Shown: in pieces, positions 33,801 through 57,614 of the stretch | Layout of the letters: each line of letters begins with the position of its first letter | Position numbering within the stretch: the stretch's first letter is position 1 | From: Scolanthus callimorphus | Taxonomy: Eukaryota > Cnidaria > Anthozoa > Actiniaria > Edwardsiidae | Length of the DNA stretch: 64,000 nt | Reading direction: 5' to 3' | NCBI GenBank assembly: GCA_033964015.1 | Contig: CM066914.1 | Location: 10,717,831 to 10,781,830, forward strand | Program-made: the position numbers and the translations under genes | The notes under the pieces: generated by a model | The model's database searches: none | Told to the model about the DNA's origin: nothing | What the model saw: the letters and a program-made list of their open reading frames with translations, nothing else

Positions 33801-34963
33801 TCGTTTTATCACTCGGCCCCAGAAATAAAAATTTTTTTGACCCATCCAAGATGGCACCCACATCTGAGGATTCTCACTGGATTCTTCACGTAAATTAAAT
33901 GACCTAAAAACAGCAAATCAACGTCTGCTGACAGGCTAGATCTATATGTGTCAATGCAGCAGCATGGCAGCAGTGAGCAAGGTAGTCAACCGAGAACACT
34001 GGCTTTTTATTTATATTAACTATAATTAGGGGTCATAGCTTTTGGGGTCGTAGCTTTTGGGTCCTAGGTCTTCGTTTTATAGACACCCTAACCACCACTG
34101 TATCAATACCATCAGCAAGATACTAACCTACTGTTAAATGAATCATCAAGTGGTCCAGACCACCCACTGCTGGCACTGTCGTCTAAGGACTCCTGAGTTG
34201 GCATGCTATAAGCACCCTCACCCTGTACCCTCAGACTATCCAGCAGGTCATATATCACATCATGCCGTCCAATCTCCATTATAACTTGAATGATCCCTTC
34301 TGTTGTGGTATTTGTACACCACTCTAATAACTCCATTGTGGGGTTATCTTTGGTCTCCAATGTTTTTATATCAGATGCAGTGAATCCAAGTCGAGAGGCA
34401 ACCTTTCTATAGTCATTTCCACTTGGTTCTTTCAAAGGATTGAGTAACTTGGCAAATTCTCTTTTCAACTCCCAGGAGAATCTTCTGACATACTCAGGCA
34501 TCTGGTTGAGCTGAAAATGTAATATAGAACTTCTTTTTAGTGTGCATTGCTTGCAACTGTCACCTTCTGAGAAACTTACAGCTCTGCAAATCAGGGGGTC
34601 TGGTCAAAGGAGGGGAGGAGGGGTCATTTGCAACTGTCAATCCACCTCTATTGATATGCATGACAACTAAACATGCCAACTGCAAATCTAAAATTTCAAC
34701 CATATTTCCTGCTATCTTCTGTAAAAATATTTCAAAGTGCAAAGGAATTTTGCATAACATTGTAGTACTGTACACAGGTCTATAACATTGCAATTACACT
34801 GTAGATCCCACGTCCACATTGTGAAGATTGGAGGTGCATCTCTGTATAAGTCATAACATGCACTCACCAGTTTAGCTACTGATTGGTCCATGGGTGTTGT
34901 GGATCTGAATGAATGTTCAAGAGACCCTCTACTCTCCCTGAGGCAGATCTTTTGCTTACCCAT
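30841..34963 (-). CDS. Adaptor protein with MyD88/IRAK-type death domain and SH2 domain
   Basis: Nine exons, all joining in phase with no frame break, 418 aa: 34868-34963, 34128-34510, 33348-33403, 32947-33032, 32707-32809, 32262-32359, 31809-31861, 31549-31711, 30841-31059. Residues about 35-115 form a death domain (EFAKLLNPLKEP, DYRKVASRLGFTASDI, GRHDVIYDLL) of the MyD88/IRAK/Pelle kind. A Ser-rich linker follows, then a helical region (KFDDLERFITEESREFW, RWKHFFGAMEKTCPEE, AFCRLVAWFGPM) and an SH2 domain: SWFAGHMNETDSE, GHFLVRFSSS with the phosphotyrosine-binding Arg, GYFVLAV. The WFGP-then-SH2 layout recalls STAT and Dictyostelium SHK-type SH2 domains. It should link death-domain assemblies to phosphotyrosine signals in the cytoplasm. 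It faces the kinase-Nudix gene head to head. The domains are seen; the role is inferred. Confidence 0.85.
31971..32229. mobile_element. TA-flanked MITE
   Basis: TACCGTTTCCGGGA on the left and TCCCGGAAACGGTA on the right are perfect inverted ends flanked by TA at 31969-31970 and 32230-32231. It is 259 bp, non-coding, in an intron of the death domain-SH2 gene. Confidence 0.8.
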
Positions 34964-35113
34964 GATTCTGAACGACTGATCATAAAGTAAAAAAATAAAT
35001 GTTAGTTTCTGGGCCCAACATCAGTTAATAAGACAAAATTCACCGCTACACCTCTTCTGGAACTTATCCTTAGGGAACTCATAGCAGCCAAAGTATGGCA
35101 AAGTACATGAACA

Positions 35114-35261
35114 CAGCGGCGTAGCCAGGAATTTCTGAAGGGGGGGCTGGATAGTGAAAACATGGGACGAAAATGTTCAAATTTCCTCCAGCAAATACAG
35201 TAAATGTATGGGAAAATCTCCCAGGAAAGGGGGGGCCCAGCCCCCCCTGGCTATGCCCCTG
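35114..35261. mobile_element. MITE, CAGNGGCGTAGCCAGG ends, 5-bp target duplication (copy 1)
   Basis: Ends CAGCGGCGTAGCCAGG and CCTGGCTATGCCCCTG are inverted repeats; GAACA is duplicated at 35109-35113 and 35262-35266. A second copy at 43485-43637 shares the ends and the internal block CAAATTTCCTCCAGCAAATA. The 5-bp duplication is seen in both. Confidence 0.85.
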
Positions 35262-36067
35262 GAACACCAGACAAGGTTGGAGGACTTGACGAGTGCATAT
35301 TGATGGTGCAAATTGTTGCCACAAGGCTTATAATTATTAGGGCTTTTGCACAATAGACCAATCCCTATTTTGACGATAGCTCTGCCCACTCATAGCAAAC
35401 AATAGGAAGTTTTCCCTACGGAATTCAAATTGTCCGAGCAACAAACTTGAATATCGATAATTTTCAATAATTATTCAGCTTTTCAAGATAAAAATATAAA
35501 ATCCAAATTACATGCAACAACTTCTAACACCTCCCTGCAATCGGTGTTTTTTCCGCGCTCTATGCCAAAGATAAAATTTGGCTTGTCCGACGTAGCAACA
35601 GTAACTAGGGGTATAACAATGAATGCGGGATCGAATTCAAATTGTATGCCTCCAAGAGTCATAATATCAAAATAACATTATATGATATATCACCTGTCTC
35701 TTCCATTTGGGCTGGAGGTTGAAGGTTCAGTGTACACACCACTGCTGCTGCTGCCACTACGTGTGCTTCTGTTATCTACTCTCAACAGAATGAAAGAGCC
35801 AGAACAGTTATTCAGTTATTTTGGGGTACTCCCTTACAAGAGTTATATGGGTATGACGTGCTGCTAAGCAGGGTCCAATTTTTCTCCCTCAGTCGATAGA
35901 CTGGGGAATTCTTTACGAAATGCTCTCTAGAACAGAGTGTGATAATGAAGACCACCCAACTTTAGCTGCTTATTGAAGGTCTCGATTGTGTAGTGGATGA
36001 ACTTGTGGACATTCTATCTTCAATGAGGAAGATGGACTCATTTTGTCACAGAAATTCAATTTTATCC

Positions 36068-36212
36068 AGGGCCATTCCATTTTTAGCTGTACCCCTCCCC
36101 CTAAACAGGGTATTTTCTTTAGTTTAACCCCCTCGGAAAAGGGCATTTTGCTATACCCCCTCAGAAAAACTCTTCTGTAGGGGGGATACAGATAAAAAAT
36201 GGAATGGCCCCC
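36068..36212. mobile_element. MITE, GGCCATTCCATTTTTA ends
   Basis: GGCCATTCCATTTTTAGCTG on the left and ATAAAAAATGGAATGGCC on the right are inverted repeats, followed inward by CCCC-rich and GGGG-rich blocks; CCAGG lies on both flanks. Non-coding. Confidence 0.7.
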
Positions 36213-36324
36213 AGGTCACTTTATCTTTTAATTTTTATTTACAACAGGGTATCTTTTCTTACAAAAATCATTTTTAGAACAGGGTCCATATTTGAAGGTC
36301 ACAGCGGCATATACCTACCCTATC

Positions 36325-36488
36325 ACAGGGAATTTCTGCAGAAACCTATTAATGGGAAAGCCAAATTTCCCATGGCACAAGAATGGGAAGTATTTGGAAT
36401 TCACTTTTATAGCTGAACACTTCCCATGCTTGTGTCACAGGAGTTCAGCATTCCTCATGAATGTGTTTCTGCAGGTATTCTTCCTGTG
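36325..36488. mobile_element. MITE, AATTTCTGCAGAAA family (copy 3)
   Basis: CAGGGAATTTCTGCAGAAAC on the left and GTTTCTGCAGGTATTCTTCC on the right are imperfect inverted ends, with a central AATGGGAAG and CTTCCCAT pair. Same family as 19786-19932. Confidence 0.65.
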
Positions 36489-37437
36489 TACATCAAGCAA
36501 AGTACCCCCAGGGTCCACAGAGGAATCCCTGTGCAGATTTTTTCATATTTTTTCACTTGAGTAATTATAATAAGTATAAAAAAGAAAAAATATAAAACAA
36601 TAGTTTCTTCAAACATTTGGTTCTGCAGGTCACCGTATATATTTTCTAATACTCTAGTACAGATTTTAAGTCGTGCAGGAGGAAAGGGGTGGTCACTGGT
36701 CAGGGCACTTCATATCTACATAATTTATGCAAATTATAGATCTTCGATCAACGAGGGTTATTTCCCTCCTTCACGCTTATGGTTTTCTTTGTGTAAGCGA
36801 GATGAATTATCAATGAGTTTGAGAAATCCTGAATAACACGACGTGTCGCGTTTGATATATTATTTATAAGTATTGTAGCCCGGGAAGTTGCTTATACTCT
36901 TATGTCTTGGGAAAGACATGCAACGAGACAAGACAAGGCCCTAGACCGTCCATTTCTAAATGTTAACATTAAACAAGGTTGTAAAACACTCACCTCTCTC
37001 AGACGATTTCATCGCGCCTGTCTTTAACATTTAATATTGTTCTCTGGCTTGCTTAAGTGTTTGTATGAAGAGAAGCTGTTACCATAGCAAGATAGCCAAG
37101 TGATTTAAAGTCTTAAAATTTATACATGTAGCCTTTAGTGTGTAGAGGTGAAATGCAAAGCTATATTTTTTTCAAAAACAGTCTTGAGCTCCAAGCCCGG
37201 TATTCAACGACATAATGGAAAAAGATAAGAGATTACAGAAGCAATCGCATCCCACAATCAATGGAAGTTTTGGTTAAGAAGTTAAAAACATCCTTCGGTT
37301 CTTGGAAATGTTGCCATTAAATAAAGGTTGAAATGAGTCTGCAGATACATTACAGCGGACTCATCTTTCTAACATAAATTCTGATTGGCTATATTTTCCC
37401 GCTTTACGAATTTTAACCAATCAAGTAGTCTGTAATA

Positions 37438-37490
37438 TCTACTTCCGGTACACTTCCGGGAAACCCAGACAAAAATATGGCGGCGTGGTC
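37438..37490 (+). promoter_or_regulatory. Promoter-like block with ETS and YY1-type motifs
   Basis: Two ACTTCCGG words (37441-37448 and 37452-37459), the ETS core, are followed by AAAATATGGCGGC near 37472-37484, which matches the YY1 consensus AANATGGCGGC. This lies 70-115 bp before the kinase-Nudix ATG at 37555, a typical TATA-less housekeeping-style arrangement. Confidence 0.55.
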
Positions 37491-37554
37491 GCGAGTGACT
37501 GCGCGCCAAGAAATTGCTGAATAATGTTATCTGTGAAGCGTATTTGACTAAAAC

Positions 37555-51316
<13,762 letters not shown>

Positions 51317-51392
51317 GCTCGCTGCCGATTCCACACCCCGAAGAACCATATGACTGTAGCACGCGCTACACTACTGGACTTTTTTCTAGAAT

Positions 51393-51398
51393 AATAAA
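51393..51398 (+). terminator. Candidate polyadenylation signal of the kinase-Nudix gene
   Basis: AATAAA about 77 bp after the stop codon at 51314-51316. Confidence 0.6.
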
Positions 51399-51921
51399 TT
51401 TCAAAAACTACAAATACATTACCCTTTTTGGATTGCTGTGTAGAAGCTAAATCTTTGTGATTTCGAGGCTATTGACATGTAGACGGTGTACTATTTTGTG
51501 ATTTGTGACCCAGAATAACAACAACAAATATATATATATAATGAGAGGTTGGCTCTTAAAGCGCAAAACGTGATAGCATAGCTATTTTATTCCACTAATT
51601 ACATAAAAGTTAAAGTAAACAAAATACAAAAATGGAAAGGAAAATTGTATTGGAGAATTGTCTGCTCTAAGTGGTATTTAAGGCAAACATGGATTTGCTG
51701 CTTTTATATCTCATTAAGGATTTCATTAAAATGATTCCAAATATTGAAGTGATGAACGTATGGAATGAGGCAGTTTTATATGATCTTGGTTGCATGTTTA
51801 GTTGCCCTTGTTAGGCTTGCCTACTGCGCCGTAACACAAGCTGATGTCGGGCGTTGTCTTCTCGTCTTTCAGGCTTGATTGGCATTTTTAAAGCACAAAA
51901 GTTTGGCGTTTGGCGAACCGC

Positions 51922-52299
51922 TCACTCCACGTACAACCCAAACACGGTTGCTACAGCGAACAGCGAAGAATTTTTATACACAACACTGGCAGAGGCGTCG
52001 GTCACAGGAAACCACAAGCATCTACTTGCAATATTCAGCCCCTGACCACACAGAGACCCAATAGAAACAATACACACAATCTTATAGCGCTCCAGCCCTA
52101 GAGATTTCACCTCATCTCGCACTAACTGACTCAGCTCCTTTGCAGTCTTGCGACAAGCGTGCGGTCCGTACGACGTGCCGCGCAGCTCGCGCTCGAGAAT
52201 ATCGTACACCAGCTCTTCCACAGCAACCGAGCGAAACTTGTTCCCCTCTTTCGGTAAATTGTTATAGGAGTGCTTTATGTTTTCTGTAATCTCGCTCAA
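51922..52299 (-). CDS. Tctex1-domain protein (dynein light chain Tctex-type family), paralogue 1
   Basis: Intronless, 125 aa. The C-terminal two thirds match the Tctex1 fold: ELSQLVRDEVKSLGLERYKI, then IVSIGSLCGQGLNIASRCLW, ending SSLFAVATVFGLYVE. Family members form homodimers and serve as dynein light chains or ciliary transport adaptors. The start is the only Met before the domain and the length fits a minimal family member. It converges with the kinase-Nudix gene (about 600 bp between stops). A possible RFX X-box lies 100 bp upstream (52399-52413), which would favour a ciliary role. It is closely related to the gene at 57234-57614. Confidence 0.88.
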   Translation of the reverse strand: MSEITENIKHSYNNLPKEGNKFRSVAVEELVYDILERELRGTSYGPHACRKTAKELSQLVRDEVKSLGLERYKIVCIVSIGSLCGQGLNIASRCLWFPVTDASASVVYKNSSLFAVATVFGLYVE

Positions 52300-52398
52300 G
52301 TTGAGTGCCTTTCTTCCGTTTCCTCTTCTGAGTGTTGAGGCTCTCTTGTCAGAGTCTCGTCGATGTTAATATAAGGGTGAAAAATCTGAAACGCCATG

Positions 52399-52413
52399 GT
52401 TGCTTCAGGTAAC
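52399..52413. promoter_or_regulatory. Candidate RFX X-box upstream of Tctex1 paralogue 1
   Basis: GTTGCTTCAGGTAAC fits the RYYNYY-N3-RRNRAC form of the RFX binding site and sits 100 bp upstream of the ATG at 52299. X-boxes mark many ciliary genes. A 15-bp match in one window can occur by chance. Confidence 0.4.
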
Positions 52414-52554
52414 GTGCTCGAATATTCGTGTTCTTAGCTTGATGTTGTTGCTACGTATTGTTGTTTGGGACTCCCTCATATCCCAGCCACCTTATTATAT
52501 TTTCAGTAATCCGGTATTGGAGGAAAATGTGTCGCGAATCTCGTTGCGGTCAAG

Positions 52555-52584
52555 CATGGAGTTATTATGCATAATAACTCCATG
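52555..52584. repeat. 30-bp perfect palindrome flanked by 7-bp direct repeats
   Basis: Each half reads CATGGAGTTATTATG and its exact complement. GGTCAAG directly precedes and directly follows it. Confidence 0.9.
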
Positions 52585-53533
52585 GGTCAAGATAACTAAT
52601 GAATTAATTCCCTGTGCCTACCAAAGTTTTTCTTATGAGGAAAACATTAGTTTCAATATAACTTGCCTCGGGCAATTACTAAATAATTTGTAACTGTGTA
52701 TCGTGTTTTTCTCGTGCAATGTACTTTCCATTAATTAGGTTTTATACGTCGTTGCGTTAGAGACACCGTTATAGTAAATTGTTTTTAAAAGTTGCGGTTT
52801 CTTAATTTGTACCTTCCACATTATGCGTGTTGTAACATGGGACTTTAAAAAAAATATACTTACTTGATTTTAAAATTTTCTCTAGTCTTGATTCTTTGGC
52901 CCTATCTATTGAAGACTTATTAATATTCTTTATTGATACAACCAAGTTTAAGGGACCTTTGAACTTTTATCTTTGACATCATTAAGGAACTTGAAAATTT
53001 GAAATCGTCCTGACTGACTAACGGTAGACGGTGCGATGAGAAAAAGCGGGAGTTGTTGAAGCAATACCATTCCATCGCGGAGCCTTATTTACCTCGTATT
53101 TATTTTAGCGTACAGCATACGTTTCTTCACAGGCAATGGTACGGGGCGCCGCCCATTTAGATCAACATTTAAGGTCATGGGATGAGGCTAAACCCACAAA
53201 CGCGTGTTTTTCGCGTTGCTGGTTACAGATTTTGATTGCCTTGAGCTTCCTACTCATTCATTTCACTTCTAAAGTTTTTTATCTGCAAATGTTTAATTCA
53301 AGTTTTCGGGAATCACCCGACGGCAAATACTTAGCGGGCAGCTTCTCCCGTAGCCTGATTTTTATACCGATAAGATAGGGTACGTAACACTTCCTGTGGC
53401 CTATTTCTATCGTGGAACGTCCTATCGGAGTGTCCCTTGCTCCCGATACATAGCTCAACGTTGTGTGAAAAACTCTGTGTTTCGTGAATCTCGGATGTTT
53501 CGACAAACGGGAGCCCTGGGCTCATTTCACTTG

Positions 53534-53805
53534 ATTCTCATCCGCTACGGTAGAGAACCTCGTACTTTCTACCTCGGCGTTTGACCAACGTCACGGGTTA
53601 GAGAGTTCTACTAAGTCCATTTTTCATGAGGAGTCTTGACATATGCTTATTTCTGATTGGCCGATAGTAGACGGAGGAAAATGAAGCCTTCGTTATGATT
53701 GGTCCATATTGTGCACGTACTTTTCATCCAGAATCTAGCCCCGTGACGTTGATCAGACGCGGAGGTAGACAGTGCAACGTACTCTACCGTAGCGGATGGG
53801 ATTAA
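53534..53805. mobile_element. Foldback element, about 65-bp arms
   Basis: CATCCGCTACGGTAGAG then CTTTCTACCTC then ACCAACGTCACGG on the left arm is complementary, with mismatches, to CCGTGACGTTGATCA then CTCTACCGTAGCGGATG on the right. Non-coding interior. Confidence 0.65.
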
Positions 53806-54124
53806 AGATACGGATTAGTGTGAGTTGAAATTTCGTCTCCTGTGTTTCACATGAGATGAGACAATAAACCGACCCCCCGTTCTCTTGTAGGATGGTAAAA
53901 TCCACGGGGATCTTGAGTACTTGGTCGTAATTAGTGACAATTCTCACTAGGAGATAACACCCCCGCAGGGTTAAAAGCGTACTTTATCGACGTCCTGTGT
54001 ATACGTTATTATTAGCAGAGTAACCTATTCAATATTTGATTCAGTATCATTCAAAATTTGTTGATGCGCCATGTTAGTTGGTTTGACATTACGTACGTAA
54101 AAAAAACGTATGTGCGACCGACTC

Positions 54125-54294
54125 CCCAAACTCGCAGCTCGTAAGCTGAATTACGCTGGGTCTCAACGGCGCCACTGGCAGCCAAGCGGTCATAAGCACA
54201 GACACTGAGGGTGGTCACTACCAGAGGGTTTATTTCGTCCCCAGTGGTTCTTTAACGTCCCCCCTGGAACTGGGTAGGTTAGAAAGGCGAGACG

Positions 54295-54326
<32 letters not shown>

Positions 54327-54482
54327 TGAAACACCGTAGAACAAAGTTCAACTCACAATATGAACCAGTTTCGACCAAGACCCGAACAGAAAGAAAATTT
54401 CCTCTGTCCCGGCCAGGAGTCGAACCCGGACCACAGCGGTGAGAGACCCAACGCCGTAACGCTGGACCAACCGTGCTTCCCA
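54125..54482 (-). mobile_element. tRNA-derived SINE
   Basis: Read on the minus strand, the 5' end has a tRNA-like head: GGGAAGCACGGTTGGTCCAG with an A-box (TGGTCCAGCG) and a B-box GGTTCGACTCC about 45 bp later. The body includes GGACGTTAAAGAACCACTG and GTTGAGACCCAGCG, motifs seen in invertebrate SINE bodies. It lacks a proper acceptor stem, so it is not a tRNA gene. Confidence 0.7.
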
Positions 54483-54644
54483 TTGACACTTTCGCCTCGC
54501 AGTTCATTCAAATATTGTCCAACATTGTTGATTATATGATTTGCTACGTGTTCACACCAATATTCGACGATGTTCTACCGTTCTAAATGGTGGGTTCAAC
54601 AAATGCTGAATGATGTTGAACCAAATGTTGGATTACCCCAGCCT

Positions 54645-55705
54645 TAGACAACCAACTGTAACTGTTGGTTTACCCCAGCCTAAGACAACCAACTGTTGGT
54701 TTACCCCAGTCTTAAACAACCAACTGTTGGTTTACCCCAGCCTAAGACAACCAACTGTTGGTTTACCCCAGTCTTAAACAACCAACTGTTGGTTTACCCC
54801 AGCCTAAGACAACCAACTGTTGGTTTACCCCAGCCTAAGACAACCAACTGTTGGTTTACCCCAGCCTAAGACAACCAACTGTTGGTTTACCCCAGCCTAA
54901 GACAACCAACTGTTGGTTTACCCCAGCCTTAGACAACCAACTGTTGGTTTACCCCAGTCTTAGACAACCAACTGTTGGTTTACCCCAGTCTTAGACAACC
55001 AACTGTTGGTTTACCCCAGCCTAAGACAACCAACTGTTGGTTTACCCCAGCCTAAGACAACCAACTGTTGGTTTACCCCAGCCTTAGACAACCAACTGTT
55101 GGTTTACCCCAGCCTACGGCAACCAACTGTTGGTTTACCCCAGTCTAAGACAACCAACTGTTGGTTTACCCCAGCCTAAGACAACCAACTGTTGGTTTAC
55201 CCCAGCCTAAGACAACCAACTGTTGGTTTACCCCAGCCTAAGACAACCAACTGTTGGTTTACCCCAGCCTAAGACAACCAACTGTTGGTTTACCCCAGCC
55301 TTAGACAACCAACTGTTGGTTTACCCCAGCCTAAGACAACCAACTGTTGGTTTACCCCAGCCTAAGACAACCAACTGTTGGTTTACCCCAGCCTTAGACA
55401 ACCAACTGTTGGTTTACCCCAGCCTAAGACAACCAACTGTTGGTTTACCCCAGTCTTAGACAACCAACTGTTGGTTTACCCCAGCCTAAGACAACCAACT
55501 GTTGGTTTACCCCAGCTTAGACAACCAACTGTTGGTTTACCCCAGCCTAAGACAACCAACTGTTGGTTTACCCCAGCCTAAGACAACCAACTGTTGGTTT
55601 ACCCCAGCTTAGACAACCAACTGTTGGTTTACCCCAGCCTAAGACAACCAACTGTTGGTTTACCCCAACCTAAGGCAACGAACTGTTGGTTTACCCCAGC
55701 CTAAG
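54645..55705. repeat. 31-bp minisatellite with a hairpin in every unit
   Basis: About 34 head-to-tail copies of a 31-bp unit containing AACCAACTGTTGGTTTACCC and AGCCTAAGACA. Variants switch AAG/TTAG and GCC/GTC, with a few 30-bp copies near 55515 and 55610. AACCAAC and GTTGGTT are complementary around one base. Frames at 55223-55581 are translations of the array. Confidence 0.95.
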
Positions 55706-55984
55706 ACTAATATGTTCGGGTCAAACGGGGCCAAAAGTCGAAACTTGCCTCGTACCAGGCCCTTCCGTTTTAGTCATTCCGCGGAAGAGTGGGGAGAAAG
55801 GTGAGATTATTAATGTTAGGAGTGCACCATGTGCGCCTCACACTAGTGTAGTGCTGCAACGTACAGCCATGTGGGACACTTGCGCATGTCACAAACGCGA
55901 CGATAATCGTATTTTATTTGAAGGCTATTTGCCAACTGATGATAATCGTTATTTTGATGATACTCGTAATTTTAAGTTCGATAT

Positions 55985-56019
55985 GACTATTCGCTGATAT
56001 ACCAAATCAGCGAATAGTC
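55985..56019. repeat. 14-bp-arm hairpin
   Basis: GACTATTCGCTGAT and ATCAGCGAATAGTC are exact complements around a 7-base loop. Confidence 0.85.
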
Positions 56020-56173
56020 ATTTTCGCGCGCTCTGATTAGTTCCTGAAATAGTAGATATCCAACACTATTTACTGTTTTGAGAAAACGCTCAAAATGACG
56101 GCTCTTTGCGCGGGCGATACAGCGTTCTCAATCTTTTTATCCGCCGCATTTTATTCTACTGATATTCTACTAT

Positions 56174-56204
<31 letters not shown>

Positions 56205-57233
56205 ACCTAGCGGTGGATATATACCTCGATGCGAGATTCGTTCGGGGGAAAGTTGTTATGGCCTTGAATGATCGTGCAAAGGCCTATGACAAAAACACGA
56301 ATAAGTTAAATTACCTATATATAATACGTCATTAATTCTTTTCTCTTCCAATTATACGTCTCGGGGTTTTTGTATTTTGAGTGGTTTGCATATTTTAGAG
56401 GGATACTCTTTGTTGAGCATATTTTTTCAAAACGTTTCGGTGTTTCGCTGACGCAAATGATTACGTCTTGGCCTCACAAAGATAAGTATCACAAGCCTGA
56501 CAACGTTTGAATTATTATTTTATTATAATTTTTGTTGGTAATAAAAGCGTTCGAGTCGCGCGCAAGCCGAGTCTCTATAAACAATCGTCCTATTAGATCA
56601 AGGCGTATACATCATCGCCATGAATATTTAGTTTTCCTTTCCACCTTTCTATGTCATATTTATTATTAATACTGTTTAAGCTTTGAATTTGTGATTGCAT
56701 AAAACGTGTTGTAACGGTTAGCTCGAGAAAAAGTTAATTAAAATGTAAACGTTTTATACCGGAAGAGTTGTTTGTAAAGTTATTATTCATTGTTGCGTAC
56801 TAACATCACAAATTTAGTAATATCTTAGCTTATAGGAGTGTTTATATTAATCGTACCATGTCTAAAGTTGTCCGCACCTCTTTCGTTTATTTGTCCTTAA
56901 TAGAAGGCAATGCTGCCTCACTTGATCCGTGTTTTAAACTAGAAAAGTGAAAAAGATCTCTGAACTTGTTTCTAATAACTTCAGTCTGGTAAATTCCAAT
57001 ACGGAACATCTGGAATTGGCGCATTTACAAATAACGCGCATGTCTTGGTTACAAACTGTAAGTGAACGTTTTTTTATATAAACTCCAGATTTGAACCGTT
57101 TTTCACGGGTGTCCAGTCTTATGTTTAGTTTTCTCCACTTGTTCTTGGTGTGTGTTTTTCTTTGTCGTTTCACCTTGTTGATGCTGGTTTGTTCTCTCCA
57201 CTTGGTCTCACTCTTGTGAACCAACACCTCGTT

Positions 57234-57614
57234 CTATTCCACGTAAATACCAAAGATCGTAGCGACGGCGAAAAGTGACCGATTTTTATAAACAGCCGTG
57301 GCAGACCCATCCGTGTTAGGAAACCACAAGCACCTACTAGCAACATTCAAACCCTGGTCCCTTAGAGACCCAATATTCACAGTTACTACAATCTTGTAGC
57401 GTTCGAGTTTTAGTGCTTTAACCTTATCGCGAATGGCTTCGCTTAACTCCGATGCCAGTCTGGAGCAGACGGTGGCGTCATATCTGAGGCCGCAGAGTTT
57501 GTCTTTGAGTACGCTCTTTGATAATTCTTCCACGACGCTTTTCCGAAATCCCTTCCCTGAGTCCTTGATCTTGGTGAAAAGACTTGCTGTCTTTTTAATG
57601 CTTGTAGCCTCCAT
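57234..57614 (-). CDS. Tctex1-domain protein, paralogue 2
   Basis: Intronless, 126 aa. Shares with the gene at 51922-52299 the blocks LERYKIVV, VNIGSLRDQGLNVASRCLWF and SLFAVATIFGIYVE, so the two are recent-looking paralogues in the same orientation about 5 kb apart. The N-terminal 30 residues are basic and Lys-rich (MEATSIKKTASLFTKIK). Expected to be a dimeric dynein light-chain-like or ciliary transport protein. The start codon is the first in-frame ATG after upstream stops. I see no convincing X-box upstream, only a GTTGCT half site near 57700. Confidence 0.88.
   Translation of the reverse strand: MEATSIKKTASLFTKIKDSGKGFRKSVVEELSKSVLKDKLCGLRYDATVCSRLASELSEAIRDKVKALKLERYKIVVTVNIGSLRDQGLNVASRCLWFPNTDGSATAVYKNRSLFAVATIFGIYVE

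Larger units (their letters stand above)
34964..37554. other. Region between divergent signalling genes
   Basis: About 2.6 kb between the death domain-SH2 gene (-) and the kinase-Nudix gene (+). It holds three MITEs (35114-35261, 36068-36212, 36325-36488). Upstream of the kinase ATG lies a promoter-like block (37438-37490). I see no coding region. Confidence 0.65.
52300..57233. other. Repeat-rich intergenic region between Tctex1 paralogues
   Basis: About 4.9 kb holding a 30-bp perfect palindrome (52555-52584), a foldback element (about 53534-53805), a SINE (about 54125-54482), a 31-bp minisatellite (about 54645-55705) and a hairpin (55985-56019). Short frames at 52400-52693, 53136-53378 and 56934-57227 show no recognisable domain. 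The section 56040-57230 is AT-rich with nothing I can name. Confidence 0.6.

Noticed and set aside
54391..54482. Genuine tRNA gene on the minus strand
   Set aside because: A-box and B-box are visible but the acceptor stem does not pair and a SINE body follows directly.
55223..55581. Frames reading repeated TVGLPQ and NCWFTP as a repeat protein
   Set aside because: They follow the 31-bp minisatellite, which rotates frame every unit.
54645..55705. CRISPR-like array
   Set aside because: The units are contiguous with no variable spacers, the genome is animal, and no cas genes exist; it is a minisatellite.
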